Below, in pieces: positions 19,245 to 28,315 of a stretch of 64,000 bases of DNA. Position numbers and translations under genes: made by a program. The stretch is from Phaeobacter sp. G2 (GTDB lineage Bacteria; Pseudomonadota; Alphaproteobacteria; Rhodobacterales; Rhodobacteraceae): NCBI GenBank assembly GCA_025163595.1, contig CP104100.1, positions 1-64,000 of the forward strand, given 5' to 3'. Every line of letters begins with the position of its first letter. The first letter of the stretch is position 1. The notes under the pieces were generated by a model. The model had not been told where the DNA came from and ran no database searches. It saw only the letters and a list, made by a program, of their open reading frames with translations.

Positions 19245-19778
19245 ATGGCATCGAAACTCGCCCGTGTGATCGCGGGCCTGTGTCTGGCCGCTATGGCCAC
19301 AACTGCAACCGCGCAGCAAACCACCACCGACAATCGCGTCGGTGCCAATGTGGATTGGAGCGTCTTTCAGGGTGACAGCCCAAAAGAATGCTGGGGCGTG
19401 TCTGCCCCCAAAGAAACCGTCAATACCCGCGATGGCCGCGTGGTCGCCGTGCGCCGCAGTGAAATTCAGCTCTTTGTCTTTTTCCGCCCCGACAATGGCG
19501 GCAATGGTCAGGTGACCTTTACCGGTGGCTACCCCTTTGCGCCCGGATCAACGGTCAACATGACAATTGGCGACAGCGAGTTTGAACTTTTCACCGAGGG
19601 CGAATGGGCCTGGCCTGCGACGGCGGCAGATGATGCCAAGATCATCACCGCCATGAAACGTGGCGCTGGTGCGGTGCTGACGGCGCGCTCAGCGCGGGGC
19701 ACCCAGACCAAGGACACCTTCTCGCTGCTTGGGTTTACCGCAGCCATTGAAGACGCCGAAAAGCGCTGCGGCAGCTAA
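19245..19778 (+). CDS. Invasion-associated locus B (IalB) family protein
   Basis: A 177-residue secreted protein with a signal peptide (about 1-24, ending ATAQQ). The mature part matches the IalB family: an early WSVFQ...CWGVSAPKE segment, a beta-rich core and a final cysteine (KRCGS). Such proteins are common in non-pathogenic alphaproteobacteria, so the name should not be taken as evidence of invasion. I chose ATG 19245 because the signal sequence begins there; an ATG at 19230 adds five residues. A clear terminator follows the stop. Confidence 0.82.
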   Translation: MASKLARVIAGLCLAAMATTATAQQTTTDNRVGANVDWSVFQGDSPKECWGVSAPKETVNTRDGRVVAVRRSEIQLFVFFRPDNGGNGQVTFTGGYPFAPGSTVNMTIGDSEFELFTEGEWAWPATAADDAKIITAMKRGAGAVLTARSARGTQTKDTFSLLGFTAAIEDAEKRCGS

Positions 19779-19815
19779 CCGCTGCACATCTTTAAAGATC
19801 TATCTTTTCCGTTTC

Positions 19816-19843
19816 AGCCCGGTCCTTTGACCGGGCTTTTTCT
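19816..19843 (+). terminator. Terminator after the IalB-like gene
   Basis: Perfect 9-bp stem AGCCCGGTC (19816-19824) with GACCGGGCT (19829-19837), four-base loop, followed by TTTTTCT. Confidence 0.9.
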
Positions 19844-20092
19844 ATGCTTTCGCTCCCCCCGTACCCCCACAACCGACCGACCAAACGCAGTGCGTCCCAA
19901 GGCGCGCTGCGCCCGCCCTGGGGAAACCTTGTCGTGCGCCGATTAGACCACGCTAACCCACAGAACCTTCACGCCAAAACACATATTCGGGAAGTTGGTT
20001 CTATGCTGCACATACCTTTGTTGATTACTGCCAGTTATCCTTTTTTGCCGACGCCCCTAGCTATCGCAAACCCAATCAAGAGGATTAACGAC
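19844..20092. other. Intergenic region upstream of the CMD-family gene
   Basis: Together with the preceding terminator this makes about 310 bp without a gene. The frame of the downstream gene is open through it, but the translation shows no conservation and lies before a good ribosome binding site. The last 100 bp are AT-richer and contain a weak promoter-like TTGTTG/TTATCC pair near 20020-20040. Confidence 0.35.
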
Positions 20093-20650
20093 ATGGTCAC
20101 CGCCACACTCCATACCCTTGAAACCGCCCCAGAGGCCGCAAAACCCCGGCTGGAAGAGGCCATCAAGACCTATGGCATGGTTCCAAACCTCTATGCCGTC
20201 ATGGCCGAAAGCCCCTCCCTGCTGGAAGGGTATTTTCAGCTCCACCGACTGGCAGAGGCCTCCGGTTTCAGCCCGGAAGAACGCACAGTCGTCTGGCTGA
20301 CAATCAATGTTGCCAACCAGTGTCACTACTGCGTGCCAGCCCATACGATGATCGCGCAGGCCGAGAAGATCGACACTGCAATCATTGATGCATTGCGCGA
20401 TGAAACCCCACTGCCAAGCGACCGACTGGAAGCCTTGCGCAGCTTTGCGCTGGCCATCCGTGAAACACATGGCCACCCGAGCGAGGCCGCAACCTCGCGT
20501 TTCTTCAAAGCCGGATACGACAACAAGGCGATGATGGACCTCCTGGTGATCTATGCCCAGAAAATCCTGTCGAATTTCACCAACTCGCTGTTTGACACCC
20601 CAGTCGACGCGCCGTTTCAGGTCTTTGCCTGGGAACCGGCCACAGAATAA
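20093..20650 (+). CDS. Carboxymuconolactone decarboxylase / AhpD-like protein
   Basis: A 185-residue alpha-helical protein of the CMD/AhpD superfamily. The redox signature CHYCVPAH (about residues 80-87) has the CxxC and the following histidine of AhpD-like disulfide reductases, so a peroxidase-related activity is plausible, while a decarboxylase activity is not implied. Start ATG 20093 (MVTATLHTLE) follows AAGAGG at a good distance. It is monocistronic and ends in a strong terminator. The physiological substrate is unknown. Confidence 0.85.
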   Translation: MVTATLHTLETAPEAAKPRLEEAIKTYGMVPNLYAVMAESPSLLEGYFQLHRLAEASGFSPEERTVVWLTINVANQCHYCVPAHTMIAQAEKIDTAIIDALRDETPLPSDRLEALRSFALAIRETHGHPSEAATSRFFKAGYDNKAMMDLLVIYAQKILSNFTNSLFDTPVDAPFQVFAWEPATE

Positions 20651-20682
20651 GGCCTGAAACACCAAATTCAGCGCTGAGATCA

Positions 20683-20714
20683 GGCCGCCCCGCACCCGCT
20701 GGGCGGCCTTTTTG
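20683..20714 (+). terminator. Terminator after the CMD-family gene
   Basis: Perfect 8-bp stem GGCCGCCC (20683-20690) with GGGCGGCC (20701-20708), 10-base loop, followed by TTTTT. Confidence 0.9.
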
Positions 20715-20760
20715 CCGCCTGCAGCTTTGCCCCAGTGCCGAAACCGACATCGGATTCCTT

Positions 20761-20788
20761 TTGATCTTTGAACAAATTCCTATATAGA
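20761..20788 (+). promoter_or_regulatory. Candidate sigma-70 promoter of rlmN
   Basis: TTGATC (20761-20766) and TATAGA (20783-20788) are separated by 16 bp and lie 36 bp before the rlmN start, downstream of the previous terminator. This is one of the better consensus-like pairs in the window. Confidence 0.4.
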
Positions 20789-20824
20789 GCCGCATCCACC
20801 CTCCTGATTTAGAGTCACGCTGCC

Positions 20825-22012
20825 ATGACCGCCAACGCGCCGATCACCCAAGACGTTCTGACCCTGCCCCGCAAGCTGCCCGAGGGCGGCAAGACCAATC
20901 TCGTCGGCATGACCCGCGAGAAAATGCGCCAGGCGCTGATTGATATTGGCATCCCTGAAAAGCAGGCAAAAATGCGAGTCGGCCAGATCTGGCAGTGGAT
21001 CTACCAGTGGGGTAAACGCGACTTTGCCGAGATGACCAATCTCTCCAAGGCTCTGCGCGCTCAGCTGGAAGACGGGTTTGAGATCGCCATCCCCGAGGTG
21101 GTCAGCAAACAGGTCTCTGAGGATGGTACCCGCAAATATCTGGTGCGCATTGCCGGCGGTCACGAGGTTGAGGTGGTCTATATCCCCGAAACCGATCGCG
21201 GCACCCTGTGCATTTCCAGCCAGGTGGGCTGCACCCTGACCTGCTCCTTTTGTCACACTGGCACCCAGAAACTGGTGCGCAACCTGACAGCCGCCGAAAT
21301 CATCGGTCAGGTGATGATGGCGCGCGACGATCTGGACGAATGGCCCGTGCCCGGCACCCGCAACACCGAAGAGGCCCGCCTGCTGTCAAACATCGTGCTG
21401 ATGGGCATGGGCGAGCCTTTGTATAACTTTGACAATGTCCGCGACGCGATGAAGATCGCCATGGATCCCGAAGGCATCCAGCTCAGCCGTCGCCGCATCA
21501 CCCTGTCGACATCAGGCGTGGTGCCGGAAATCGCCCGCACAGCGGAGGAAATCGGCTGCCTACTGGCGGTGTCGTTCCACGCCACGACGGATGAGGTCCG
21601 CGACAAACTGGTGCCGATCAACAAACGCTGGAACATTGAGACTCTGCTGGAGGCCCTGCGCGCCTATCCCCGGCTGGCAAATTCCGAACGCATCACTTTT
21701 GAATATGTGATGCTGGATCATGTAAACGACAGCAAGGAAGACGCCCACCGTCTGGTCAAGCTGATCGAAGGCATTCCGGCCAAGATCAATCTCATTCCGT
21801 TTAATGAATGGCCCGGAGCGCCCTACAAACGCTCCTCTGGCAACCGCATTCACGCCTTTTCCGATATCATCCACGATGCTGGCTATGCCTCGCCGATCCG
21901 CAAACCCCGCGGCGAAGACATCATGGCCGCCTGTGGTCAGCTGAAATCCGCAACCGAACGCGCCCGCAAAAGCCGTAAGCAGATCGAGGCAGAGACAGGC
22001 GTAAAATCATAA
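20825..22012 (+). CDS. rlmN: Dual-specificity rRNA/tRNA adenine-C2 methyltransferase RlmN
   Basis: A 395-residue radical SAM enzyme that methylates C2 of A2503 in 23S rRNA and of A37 in some tRNAs. The iron-sulfur cluster cysteines are C136, C140 and C143 (CTLTCSFC), and C370 in AACGQL is the likely methyl-transferring resolving cysteine. The [10 protein letters not shown] segment is typical. It is monocistronic, between two clear terminators. Confidence 0.97.
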   Translation: MTANAPITQDVLTLPRKLPEGGKTNLVGMTREKMRQALIDIGIPEKQAKMRVGQIWQWIYQWGKRDFAEMTNLSKALRAQLEDGFEIAIPEVVSKQVSEDGTRKYLVRIAGGHEVEVVYIPETDRGTLCISSQVGCTLTCSFCHTGTQKLVRNLTAAEIIGQVMMARDDLDEWPVPGTRNTEEARLLSNIVLMGMGEPLYNFDNVRDAMKIAMDPEGIQLSRRRITLSTSGVVPEIARTAEEIGCLLAVSFHATTDEVRDKLVPINKRWNIETLLEALRAYPRLANSERITFEYVMLDHVNDSKEDAHRLVKLIEGIPAKINLIPFNEWPGAPYKRSSGNRIHAFSDIIHDAGYASPIRKPRGEDIMAACGQLKSATERARKSRKQIEAETGVKS

Positions 22013-22047
22013 ACGCCGAACCTGCCCCGCGCAGTCCTGATACACTG

Positions 22048-22080
22048 ACGCCTCGGGGTCTTACGCCCGAGGCGTTTTTA
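22048..22080 (+). terminator. Terminator after rlmN
   Basis: 10-bp stem ACGCCTCGGG (22048-22057) with CCCGAGGCGT (22066-22075) followed by a T-run. Confidence 0.9.
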
Positions 22081-22202
22081 TGTGGCCTTCCGGCGACACT
22101 GCCGCCCTGCCACATTCTTTCCTCAAACCGGATATATTCCGGCCACAGCCGACCGACAGTTTCACCCTCAGAAACAATCAAAAGAATCCATGAGGACTGA
22201 GC

Positions 22203-22424
22203 ATGAAACTGGAAACACAGGTGCCGCAGGCGGCGAACAGCAATCTTGAGCCCTATGTGCTCGACCTGATCCGCGAAGAGCGCGAAAAAGCGCTGAGCCC
22301 CCGCGAATGGCAGTTCCGCCTGCGCGGCTATGGCTATGCGATCAAGGATGTCGATGGCGCCCGGATCGTGACCAGCCTGCCCAAGGGCATCGAAATTGGC
22401 GTTCTGCCAGCAGAATTCGCCTAG
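22203..22424 (+). CDS. Small conserved-looking hypothetical protein, 73 residues
   Basis: A 73-residue soluble protein that I do not recognise. It has an acidic/basic helical middle (LDLIREEREKALSPREWQFRL) and an end rich in small residues. The start is preceded by GAGGACTGAGC, a plausible ribosome binding site, and coding composition matches the neighbours. It sits between the rlmN terminator and a convergent LOG-family gene, so it is its own transcription unit. No function is proposed. Confidence 0.65.
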   Translation: MKLETQVPQAANSNLEPYVLDLIREEREKALSPREWQFRLRGYGYAIKDVDGARIVTSLPKGIEIGVLPAEFA

Positions 22425-22471
22425 CCCGGCGCCTCCCTCCGATCGAGGGAAACACCGGCCATGATTGGACC

Positions 22472-23320
22472 CTAACGCTCGCGACCAGGCAGGCTGTCGC
22501 GGGCGGGTTCAGGCGACCAGTTATGAATGATCTCGGCCGCCTCTTCGGCGGTTTCGACAAACTTAAACAGCTCAAGATCCTGCTCAGAAATCGTGCCGGC
22601 ATCCGCCAGCGCATCCCAGTTTATGATCTTCTCCCAAAAGGCCCGACCAAACAGAATAAACGGCACCCGCTCCATCCGGCCCGTCTGAATCAGAGTCAGG
22701 CTCTCAAACAATTCATCCAGGGTGCCAAAGCCACCCGGAAACACGGTGATCGCCGCCGCCCGCATCAGGAAATGCATCTTGCGGATGGCAAAATAGTGAA
22801 AGTTGAAGCTCAGCTCGGGTGTGACATAGCCATTTGGTGCCTGTTCGTGTGGCAGCACGATGGACAGGCCCACCGATTTGCCCCCCGCATCCAGCGCACC
22901 GCGATTGCCTGCTTCCATCACCCCCGGGCCACCGCCCGTGACGATCACATTCTTGCGCCCGCCGGTCTTCATTGAGCTCTCGGTCATCATGCGCGCAAAG
23001 TCGCGCGCCTCATCGTAGAAATGAGACAGATCCGCCAACGTCTGTGTCCGGGCGCTTTCCTTGTTGGCCGGGCTGGGAATACGGGCGCCGCCAAACATGA
23101 CGATAGTGCTGTCAATGCCCTGTTCGTCCAGCATCAGCTGCGCTTTGAGCAGTTCCAACTGAAGGCGGACCGGGCGCAGCTCCTCGCGGCACAGGAACTC
23201 TTCATCCGCAAAGGCCAAACTATAGGCCCGCGAGGCGGACTGCGGTGTCAGTTCTACATGTTCGGCGCGATCTCGGTCTGAATGGGCATCCGGGAAGCGG
23301 CTATGGCGATCATCACTCAT
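22472..23320 (-). CDS. LOG-family (TIGR00730-like) nucleotide phosphoribohydrolase
   Basis: A 282-residue Rossmann-like protein once called lysine decarboxylase. The family motifs GGGPGVME (129-136) and PGGFGTLDE (195-203) are intact. Members cleave the N-glycosidic bond of nucleoside 5'-monophosphates such as AMP or cytokinin nucleotides. About 60 residues precede the core, so it belongs to the longer bacterial group, where activity on AMP or related nucleotides is possible. Monocistronic, with a small hypothetical gene converging on it. Confidence 0.85.
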   Translation of the reverse strand: MSDDRHSRFPDAHSDRDRAEHVELTPQSASRAYSLAFADEEFLCREELRPVRLQLELLKAQLMLDEQGIDSTIVMFGGARIPSPANKESARTQTLADLSHFYDEARDFARMMTESSMKTGGRKNVIVTGGGPGVMEAGNRGALDAGGKSVGLSIVLPHEQAPNGYVTPELSFNFHYFAIRKMHFLMRAAAITVFPGGFGTLDELFESLTLIQTGRMERVPFILFGRAFWEKIINWDALADAGTISEQDLELFKFVETAEEAAEIIHNWSPEPARDSLPGRER

Positions 23321-23492
23321 GGTGTATCAGGCAATCCTATTTGAACTATTGCGGTTCAGCTTAGCCTCCCTGGGGTGACAGGCACCAGCCCCGCTGGTCG
23401 CAGTTTGAACAGAATTGGTAGCCCGCTGCAAAGGCTTGTATCACCTTCGACAATCGCTAAGGTCTGGCCCGCACAGCCAGGGGAGACTGCAC

Positions 23493-24425
23493 ATGGACTG
23501 GACCACCGAAATCAAAGCCGCCGCTGGCCGCATCGCAGGCCATATTCAGATCACACCGGTAATGCAGACGCTGGGGTTTGGCCTGGGCTATCCCATCGAG
23601 ATGAAGCTGGAGCACATGCAGCACACCGGCAGTTTCAAGGCGCGCGGTGCCTTTAACACATTGCTGAGCCAGGATGTGCCAGCCGCAGGTCTGGTCGCCG
23701 CATCCGGGGGCAATCACGGTGCCGCCGTCGGCTATGCCGCCCATCAGCTGGGCCACAAGGCGCGGATCTATGTGCCGGAAATGGCAGGCCCCGCCAAGAT
23801 CGCCCTGATCCGCAACACTGGCGCTGATCTGCAGGTGGTCTCTGGCGCCTATGCCAATGCGCTGGAACAGGCCCAGGCCTATGAGCAGGACACCGGCGCC
23901 GGACAGGTGCATGCCTATGATGCCCCCGGCACCGTCGCCGGTCAGGGCACCTGTTTTGCCGAATGGCAGGACCAGGGTCTGGCGGCTGATACGGTAATCA
24001 TCGCAGTTGGTGGCGGTGGCTTGATCGCCGGCGCCATGGCCTGGTTCCAGGGCGCCAAAAAGATCATCGCGGTGGAGCCCGAAACCTCCTGCGCCCTGCA
24101 TGCGGCCCTGGCGACTGGGGCGCCAGTGGATGTTGAGGTTTCCGGCGTCGCCGCAAATGCGCTGGGGGCGCGGCGGATCGGTTCGATCTGTTTTGATCTG
24201 GCACAGCAGCAGCGCCAGGCCGGGCATCTGACCTCGCTCACCGTCACGGATGCGGCTATCACCGCGGCCCAGACCGCCCTGTGGCGCGAGCGCCGGCTAC
24301 TGGTCGAACCCGCCGGCGCCACCGCCCTGGCAGCGCTGATTTCGGGCGCCTATCAGCCCGCCGCGGGCGAAAGAGTGGCGGTGTTGCTCTGTGGCGGCAA
24401 TATTGCCCCGGATCCGCTGGCCTGA
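23493..24425 (+). CDS. Threonine/serine dehydratase-like PLP enzyme
   Basis: A 310-residue fold-type II PLP enzyme. The Schiff-base lysine is K49 in GSFKARGAF, followed by ASGGNHGAAVGYAA (about 71-84) and a glycine-rich phosphate loop GGGGLIAG. These match threonine/serine ammonia-lyases that form 2-oxobutyrate or pyruvate. At 310 residues it lacks the C-terminal regulatory ACT-like domain of biosynthetic IlvA, so it is a catabolic or housekeeping form. ATG 23493 follows GGGGAG. The GntR gene 38 bp downstream is probably co-transcribed and may regulate it. Confidence 0.85.
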   Translation: MDWTTEIKAAAGRIAGHIQITPVMQTLGFGLGYPIEMKLEHMQHTGSFKARGAFNTLLSQDVPAAGLVAASGGNHGAAVGYAAHQLGHKARIYVPEMAGPAKIALIRNTGADLQVVSGAYANALEQAQAYEQDTGAGQVHAYDAPGTVAGQGTCFAEWQDQGLAADTVIIAVGGGGLIAGAMAWFQGAKKIIAVEPETSCALHAALATGAPVDVEVSGVAANALGARRIGSICFDLAQQQRQAGHLTSLTVTDAAITAAQTALWRERRLLVEPAGATALAALISGAYQPAAGERVAVLLCGGNIAPDPLA

Positions 24426-24463
24426 GCCTTGCACCACCATCGCAGCCGCCCTATCGACCTGTC

Positions 24464-25063
24464 ATGACCGCAACAATCGCAGATACAATCTATCAGGCTC
24501 TGAGCGAGCAGATCGTTACCGGCGCGCTGAAGGCAGGGGAAAAGCTGCGACAGGACCATATTGCCCGGAATTTTGACACCAGCCACGTGCCGGTGCGCGA
24601 GGCACTTTTGCGGCTCGAAGCCCACGGGCTGGCGATTTCCGAACCCCGGCGCGGCACCCGTGTCAGCGCGTTGAACCCCAGTGAGATCCGCGAAGTGATC
24701 GAAATGCGGGTTGCTCTGGAGGTCCTGGCGCTCACCCATGGGTTTGCCCGGATCACCAAGGCGGATCTGGATGCCGCAGAGGCGGCCCGTATTGACTGCG
24801 ACTCAGCCGAGGACATGGCCACCTGGGAGCGCTGTAACCGGGCTTTCCACCGCATCATTCTGGCCCCCTGCCAGATGCCCCGGTTGCTGGCCTCGATTGA
24901 TGATCTGCACATTGCCTCGGCGCGGCATCTGTTTGCCAATTGGCGGCACCAGTGGCGCCCCCGCATAGATCAGGATCACGCCGCCATTGTGCAGGCGATG
25001 CAGCGCCAGGATGCCCCTGCCGCCTGCGAAATCCTGCGCCGCCACCTGCGCCGGGTACGCTAA
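24464..25063 (+). CDS. GntR-family regulator (FCD type)
   Basis: A 199-residue transcription factor with an N-terminal winged helix-turn-helix (about 5-68, with HVPVREALLRLEAHGLA) and a C-terminal all-helical FCD-type ligand domain. The start ATG 24464 (MTATIADTIYQAL) fits the family. It follows the threonine dehydratase gene by 38 bp in the same direction, so local control of amino-acid catabolism is a reasonable inference. Metal-binding aspartate and histidines typical of FCD domains appear present (FHRIIL, HLRRVR). Confidence 0.87.
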   Translation: MTATIADTIYQALSEQIVTGALKAGEKLRQDHIARNFDTSHVPVREALLRLEAHGLAISEPRRGTRVSALNPSEIREVIEMRVALEVLALTHGFARITKADLDAAEAARIDCDSAEDMATWERCNRAFHRIILAPCQMPRLLASIDDLHIASARHLFANWRHQWRPRIDQDHAAIVQAMQRQDAPAACEILRRHLRRVR

Positions 25064-25181
25064 AGAGGTCAAAACGCCGGGTAGGGCGTCATTTTGGCCG
25101 TAATCCGGGCATGACCTGCGCGCAGATTGCCGTTAGAAAGCTGCGAATCCTAATTTTACACACATGCCGGAGTACCCCCCA

Positions 25182-26009
25182 ATGTCCAACGCTCAGCTGG
25201 AAACCGCGATCGAAGCCGCCTGGGAGGCCCGTGACAGCATCACGCCCGCCACCAAAGGTGAGCAGCGCGAAGCCATCGAGGCCACATTGCAGGCGCTGGA
25301 CTCCGGGTCGCTGCGGGTTGCCGAAAAACTGGACAGCGGCGACTGGCACGTCAACCAGTGGGCCAAAAAGGCCGTACTGCTGGGCTTCCGTATCAAGGAT
25401 ATGGAAATGCAGTCCGGGGGTCCGCAGGGGTCCAGCTGGTGGGACAAGGTCGACAGCAAATTCATGGGCTGGGGCGATGCCGAGTGGAAAGAGGCCGGTT
25501 TCCGCGCCGTTCCCAACTGCATCGTGCGCAAAAGCGCCTATGTCGCCCCCGGCGTGGTACTGATGCCCTCGTTTGTGAACCTCGGCGCCTATGTGGACGA
25601 AGGCACCATGGTTGACACCTGGGCCACCGTTGGCTCCTGCGCCCAGATCGGTAAAAACGTACACCTGTCGGGTGGCGTTGGCATTGGCGGCGTGCTGGAA
25701 CCCATGCAGGCCGGCCCCACCATCATTGAGGACAACTGCTTTATCGGTGCCCGTTCCGAGGTGGTCGAAGGCTGCATCGTGCGCGAAGGCTCGGTTCTGG
25801 GCATGGGCGTCTATATCGGCAAATCGACCAAGATCGTCGACCGCGAAACCGGCGAAGTGATGTATGGCGAAGTGCCGCCCTATTCGGTGGTTGTCTCTGG
25901 CTCGATGCCATCAAAGAACAACGTCAGCCTGTATTGTGCGGTGATCGTCAAGCGCGTCGATGCACAGACCCGGTCCAAGACCGGTATCAACGAATTGCTG
26001 CGCGACTGA
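25182..26009 (+). CDS. dapD: Tetrahydrodipicolinate N-succinyltransferase
   Basis: A 275-residue enzyme that transfers succinyl from succinyl-CoA to tetrahydrodipicolinate in the lysine/diaminopimelate pathway. The left-handed beta-helix hexapeptide repeats occupy about residues 110-220, with the signature [19 protein letters not shown] 25182 (MSNAQLE) gives the standard length. It is followed by a terminator. dapE, which removes the succinyl group two steps later, lies about 5 kb away on the same strand. Confidence 0.97.
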   Translation: MSNAQLETAIEAAWEARDSITPATKGEQREAIEATLQALDSGSLRVAEKLDSGDWHVNQWAKKAVLLGFRIKDMEMQSGGPQGSSWWDKVDSKFMGWGDAEWKEAGFRAVPNCIVRKSAYVAPGVVLMPSFVNLGAYVDEGTMVDTWATVGSCAQIGKNVHLSGGVGIGGVLEPMQAGPTIIEDNCFIGARSEVVEGCIVREGSVLGMGVYIGKSTKIVDRETGEVMYGEVPPYSVVVSGSMPSKNNVSLYCAVIVKRVDAQTRSKTGINELLRD

Positions 26010-26033
26010 TCCCGCCGCGCTAAGGTTCCATGC

Positions 26034-26077
26034 TGCGCGTCTCCTTGATCCCAAGGGGGCGCGCATTTTGTTTTGAG
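26034..26077 (+). terminator. Terminator after dapD
   Basis: TGCGCG (26034-26039) pairs with CGCGCA (26060-26065), and the inner CTCCTT pairs with AAGGGG; the tail is TTTTGTTTTG. Confidence 0.7.
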
Positions 26078-26119
26078 CGGCTATTTTAGTCGGACATTTG
26101 TGACTACCTACTGACCTGT

Positions 26120-26665
26120 CTAAAGGTGCCCCAAGCGCAGCAGCACCGCCCTGCCATCCTGCGCAATATCCACAATACCACCAGCGACACCCTGCCATCC
26201 CTCGCCGCTGCTGAGCTGCTCAACACCCGCAGAAGTCTCCAGCCGCAGGGATCCCTCCAGAACAAAGATCAGTTGGGTTCCATCGTCAAAGTGGTGTCGG
26301 CCCGCGTCGCAGATTTTCATCTCGGCGCTCATACGGTCTGGGTCATAGATCAGGTTAAAGGCCTCGCAAGCGCCCAGCCTCAGCCGCGCAGTGAGATCCA
26401 GCCCGCCATCAAAATGCAACGGCTTTAGGGGGTCCGCCACTAGCTGCACATCGGCGTTGGACAGCTGCAACCCAGCGCCTGAAACGATGCAATGAATACG
26501 CGACAGGCCGGGGAAATTAGAAAACGCCCCGTCCCGGTCGATCCGCGCCAGGCTGGCGCGCCAGATCATGTGCCCCTTGGCGGTGTCTTCGCGGGCCAGT
26601 TCCCGCGTAGAGCCACCACCGTTTTTCCAAACCTGGGGCGAAATCTGTGAAAGCGAAAACCGCAT
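26120..26665 (-). CDS. HutD/Ves family cupin protein
   Basis: A 181-residue bicupin-like protein of the HutD family. The defining motif near the N-terminus is VWKNGGGSTREL (residues 12-23). HutD is found with histidine utilisation genes and may act as a governor binding formimino or related metabolites, but here no hut genes adjoin. It is monocistronic between convergent dapD and the divergent small gene at 26784. The biochemical role is not established for the family. Confidence 0.82.
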   Translation of the reverse strand: MRFSLSQISPQVWKNGGGSTRELAREDTAKGHMIWRASLARIDRDGAFSNFPGLSRIHCIVSGAGLQLSNADVQLVADPLKPLHFDGGLDLTARLRLGACEAFNLIYDPDRMSAEMKICDAGRHHFDDGTQLIFVLEGSLRLETSAGVEQLSSGEGWQGVAGGIVDIAQDGRAVLLRLGHL

Positions 26666-26783
26666 GGGATCTCCTGTAGCTGACCACGGGTTTTATAGGT
26701 TTGAAACCTTTGCAGGCCTGCCGCAAGCCTGAACAATCTGAATTCGATTGACCCCAAGGCGCCGACAGGGCTATGGCGACGAT

Positions 26784-27131
26784 ATGGAAAAAAAGAAGAT
26801 ATCCCGCCAACAGGTCTATACGCTCCTGGTTCAGATCGGTCGCAAAGAAGGCGATGGTCTGCCCGAAGGCGCAACCGGGGCAGCCCTGATGATCTATGCC
26901 TCTGGCGTCGATGAGGCAGAGGCCGTCCGCGAGACTGTCGCCATCCTGAAACAGGCCGATACTGCACCGCTGGATGTCACCGGCTATGGCACCCTTGCCG
27001 AACGTCAGGAAGAAGGCCACGAGATTGGTGAGGAAGAACATGCGCTGATGCAACGTGCGCTGGAAGAAAACGCCGTGATCGTGGCCCAGATGACCCCCTT
27101 CTTTGAGGGCGAAGAACCCGTTTTTCACTAG
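26784..27131 (+). CDS. Hypothetical acidic protein, 115 residues
   Basis: I do not recognise this protein. It is 115 residues, strongly acidic in its second half (EEGHEIGEEEHALMQRALEE) and apparently soluble and helical; the N-terminus is basic (MEKKKISRQQ). ATG 26784 begins the conserved-looking part. A purine-rich stretch upstream offers only a weak ribosome binding site. It is flanked by divergent hutD-like and convergent channel-like genes and forms its own unit. No function is proposed. Confidence 0.6.
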   Translation: MEKKKISRQQVYTLLVQIGRKEGDGLPEGATGAALMIYASGVDEAEAVRETVAILKQADTAPLDVTGYGTLAERQEEGHEIGEEEHALMQRALEENAVIVAQMTPFFEGEEPVFH

Positions 27132-27181
27132 CGGCTACGCAACGGGAAAATGCCAGAGATAGGCTCTGGCCGGGGATACCG

Positions 27182-28237
27182 TTAGTTCAATCGACCAAAC
27201 CAGCTGCGATACAGCGCCTCATAGCTGCCATCTTCCTGCATTTCCAACAAGCTCCGGTTGGCCTGCTCGGTCAATTCAGATCCCTGTGGGAAAACAAAAC
27301 CGTAGTATTCACGCAGGAAGACTGATCCGATGGTGCGGCCATATTCGCTGCCGCCATGCTGCACATAATAGTTCAGAACTGGTGCATCAAAAACCACGAC
27401 ACGAATATCCCCTGCCTCAAAGGCCGCCAGCATCTCATCCAGGGTTTCAAAGCCCTGATAGTCGATGTCACGGCGCTGCAAGAAACCAGCGGCGGTGGAC
27501 CCCTCAATGGTGCCGGTGCGTTTGCCGTAAAGGTCATTCACAGAGGAGATCGAACCGCTGATGGCGTCGACCGTCATCACCGCAGTTATTTTGGCGACGA
27601 AGATCGACACGATAAACAGGGAAGACAGTACCAGCATCACGCCAAACATCCGCCCAATAGCAGTGCGCGGCACCCGTTCTTCAAAGCCGCCGTTTACCAC
27701 CAGATTGAGCGCCCACCAAAAAGACGGAAACCAGGCTTCTTTCAGGGGACGGTCAAAATAGGGTTGGGCACGACGCTCCAGGGCCCACATGAACATGCCG
27801 CCAACCAGCAACAGCAAAAACGCCAGCCCGATCGCCAGGGCCAGATCCCAGGACAGCAGCGCCTTCATCAACGATGGTTCCCGCACGTCCGCAGCCTGCA
27901 CCAGGATCTGTAGCCCGCTTTCAAACACCGGCTGACTGAAATCCATTTCTGCTTCACGGGCCGAGGTAATCGAGATATTTGCCGCAGCCAGATCCACCTC
28001 TGCGTCGCGAACCCCCGTCAGCATCTCGGCAAAGGTGTCCTTGCGGTGAATGGCAAGGTCCCAGCCCTGACGGTGGGCAATTTCCTGCAGTAGCTCGATA
28101 GTAAAGCCGGTCTCACGCCCGTTTTCAATCATTGAAAAGGGCGGACGGGTCACCGTATTGACATCGACCACCTGCGCCGCCAGCGCATTTCCCCAAAGAA
28201 GGAGCAGAAACGGGGGGATAAAGCGAAGAGCGCGCAA
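27182..28237 (-). CDS. Ionotropic-glutamate-receptor-like ligand-gated channel protein
   Basis: A 351-residue protein in which a periplasmic amino-acid-binding domain is split by a pore module. Order: signal peptide (1-21), binding lobe S1 (about 24-115), TM helix (127-153), pore loop (168-186), TM helix (194-222), binding lobe S2 (225-347). R94 in ITSAR sits where the ligand alpha-carboxylate arginine lies, and D284 in VFDAPV resembles the amine-binding position. This is the layout of prokaryotic GluR0-type channels. The pore lacks the potassium filter GYG; it reads NGGFEERVP (182-190). It lies 78 bp downstream of a Hint protein gene on the same strand. It could be misnamed as an ABC transporter binding protein, but two membrane helices argue against that. 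Confidence 0.82.
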   Translation of the reverse strand: MRALRFIPPFLLLLWGNALAAQVVDVNTVTRPPFSMIENGRETGFTIELLQEIAHRQGWDLAIHRKDTFAEMLTGVRDAEVDLAAANISITSAREAEMDFSQPVFESGLQILVQAADVREPSLMKALLSWDLALAIGLAFLLLLVGGMFMWALERRAQPYFDRPLKEAWFPSFWWALNLVVNGGFEERVPRTAIGRMFGVMLVLSSLFIVSIFVAKITAVMTVDAISGSISSVNDLYGKRTGTIEGSTAAGFLQRRDIDYQGFETLDEMLAAFEAGDIRVVVFDAPVLNYYVQHGGSEYGRTIGSVFLREYYGFVFPQGSELTEQANRSLLEMQEDGSYEALYRSWFGRLN

Positions 28238-28293
28238 ATCAATACCTCAGAACCGGATACGTCACTTTTGAATAAGTCTTAGGTGGTTCAACA

Positions 28294-28313
28294 GGTTCAA
28301 GCAAGCTTGAACC
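28294..28313 (-). terminator. Perfect hairpin after the second Hint gene
   Basis: GGTTCAAG (28294-28301) pairs with CTTGAACC (28306-28313) around a 4-base loop, immediately past the stop codon. No T-run follows on the minus strand, so partial termination or mRNA stabilisation is as likely as full termination before the channel gene. Confidence 0.45.
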
Positions 28314-28315
28314 CC

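Noticed and set aside
19844..20092. N-terminal extension of the CMD-family protein
   Set aside because: The frame is open but the good ribosome binding site and family start are at 20093.
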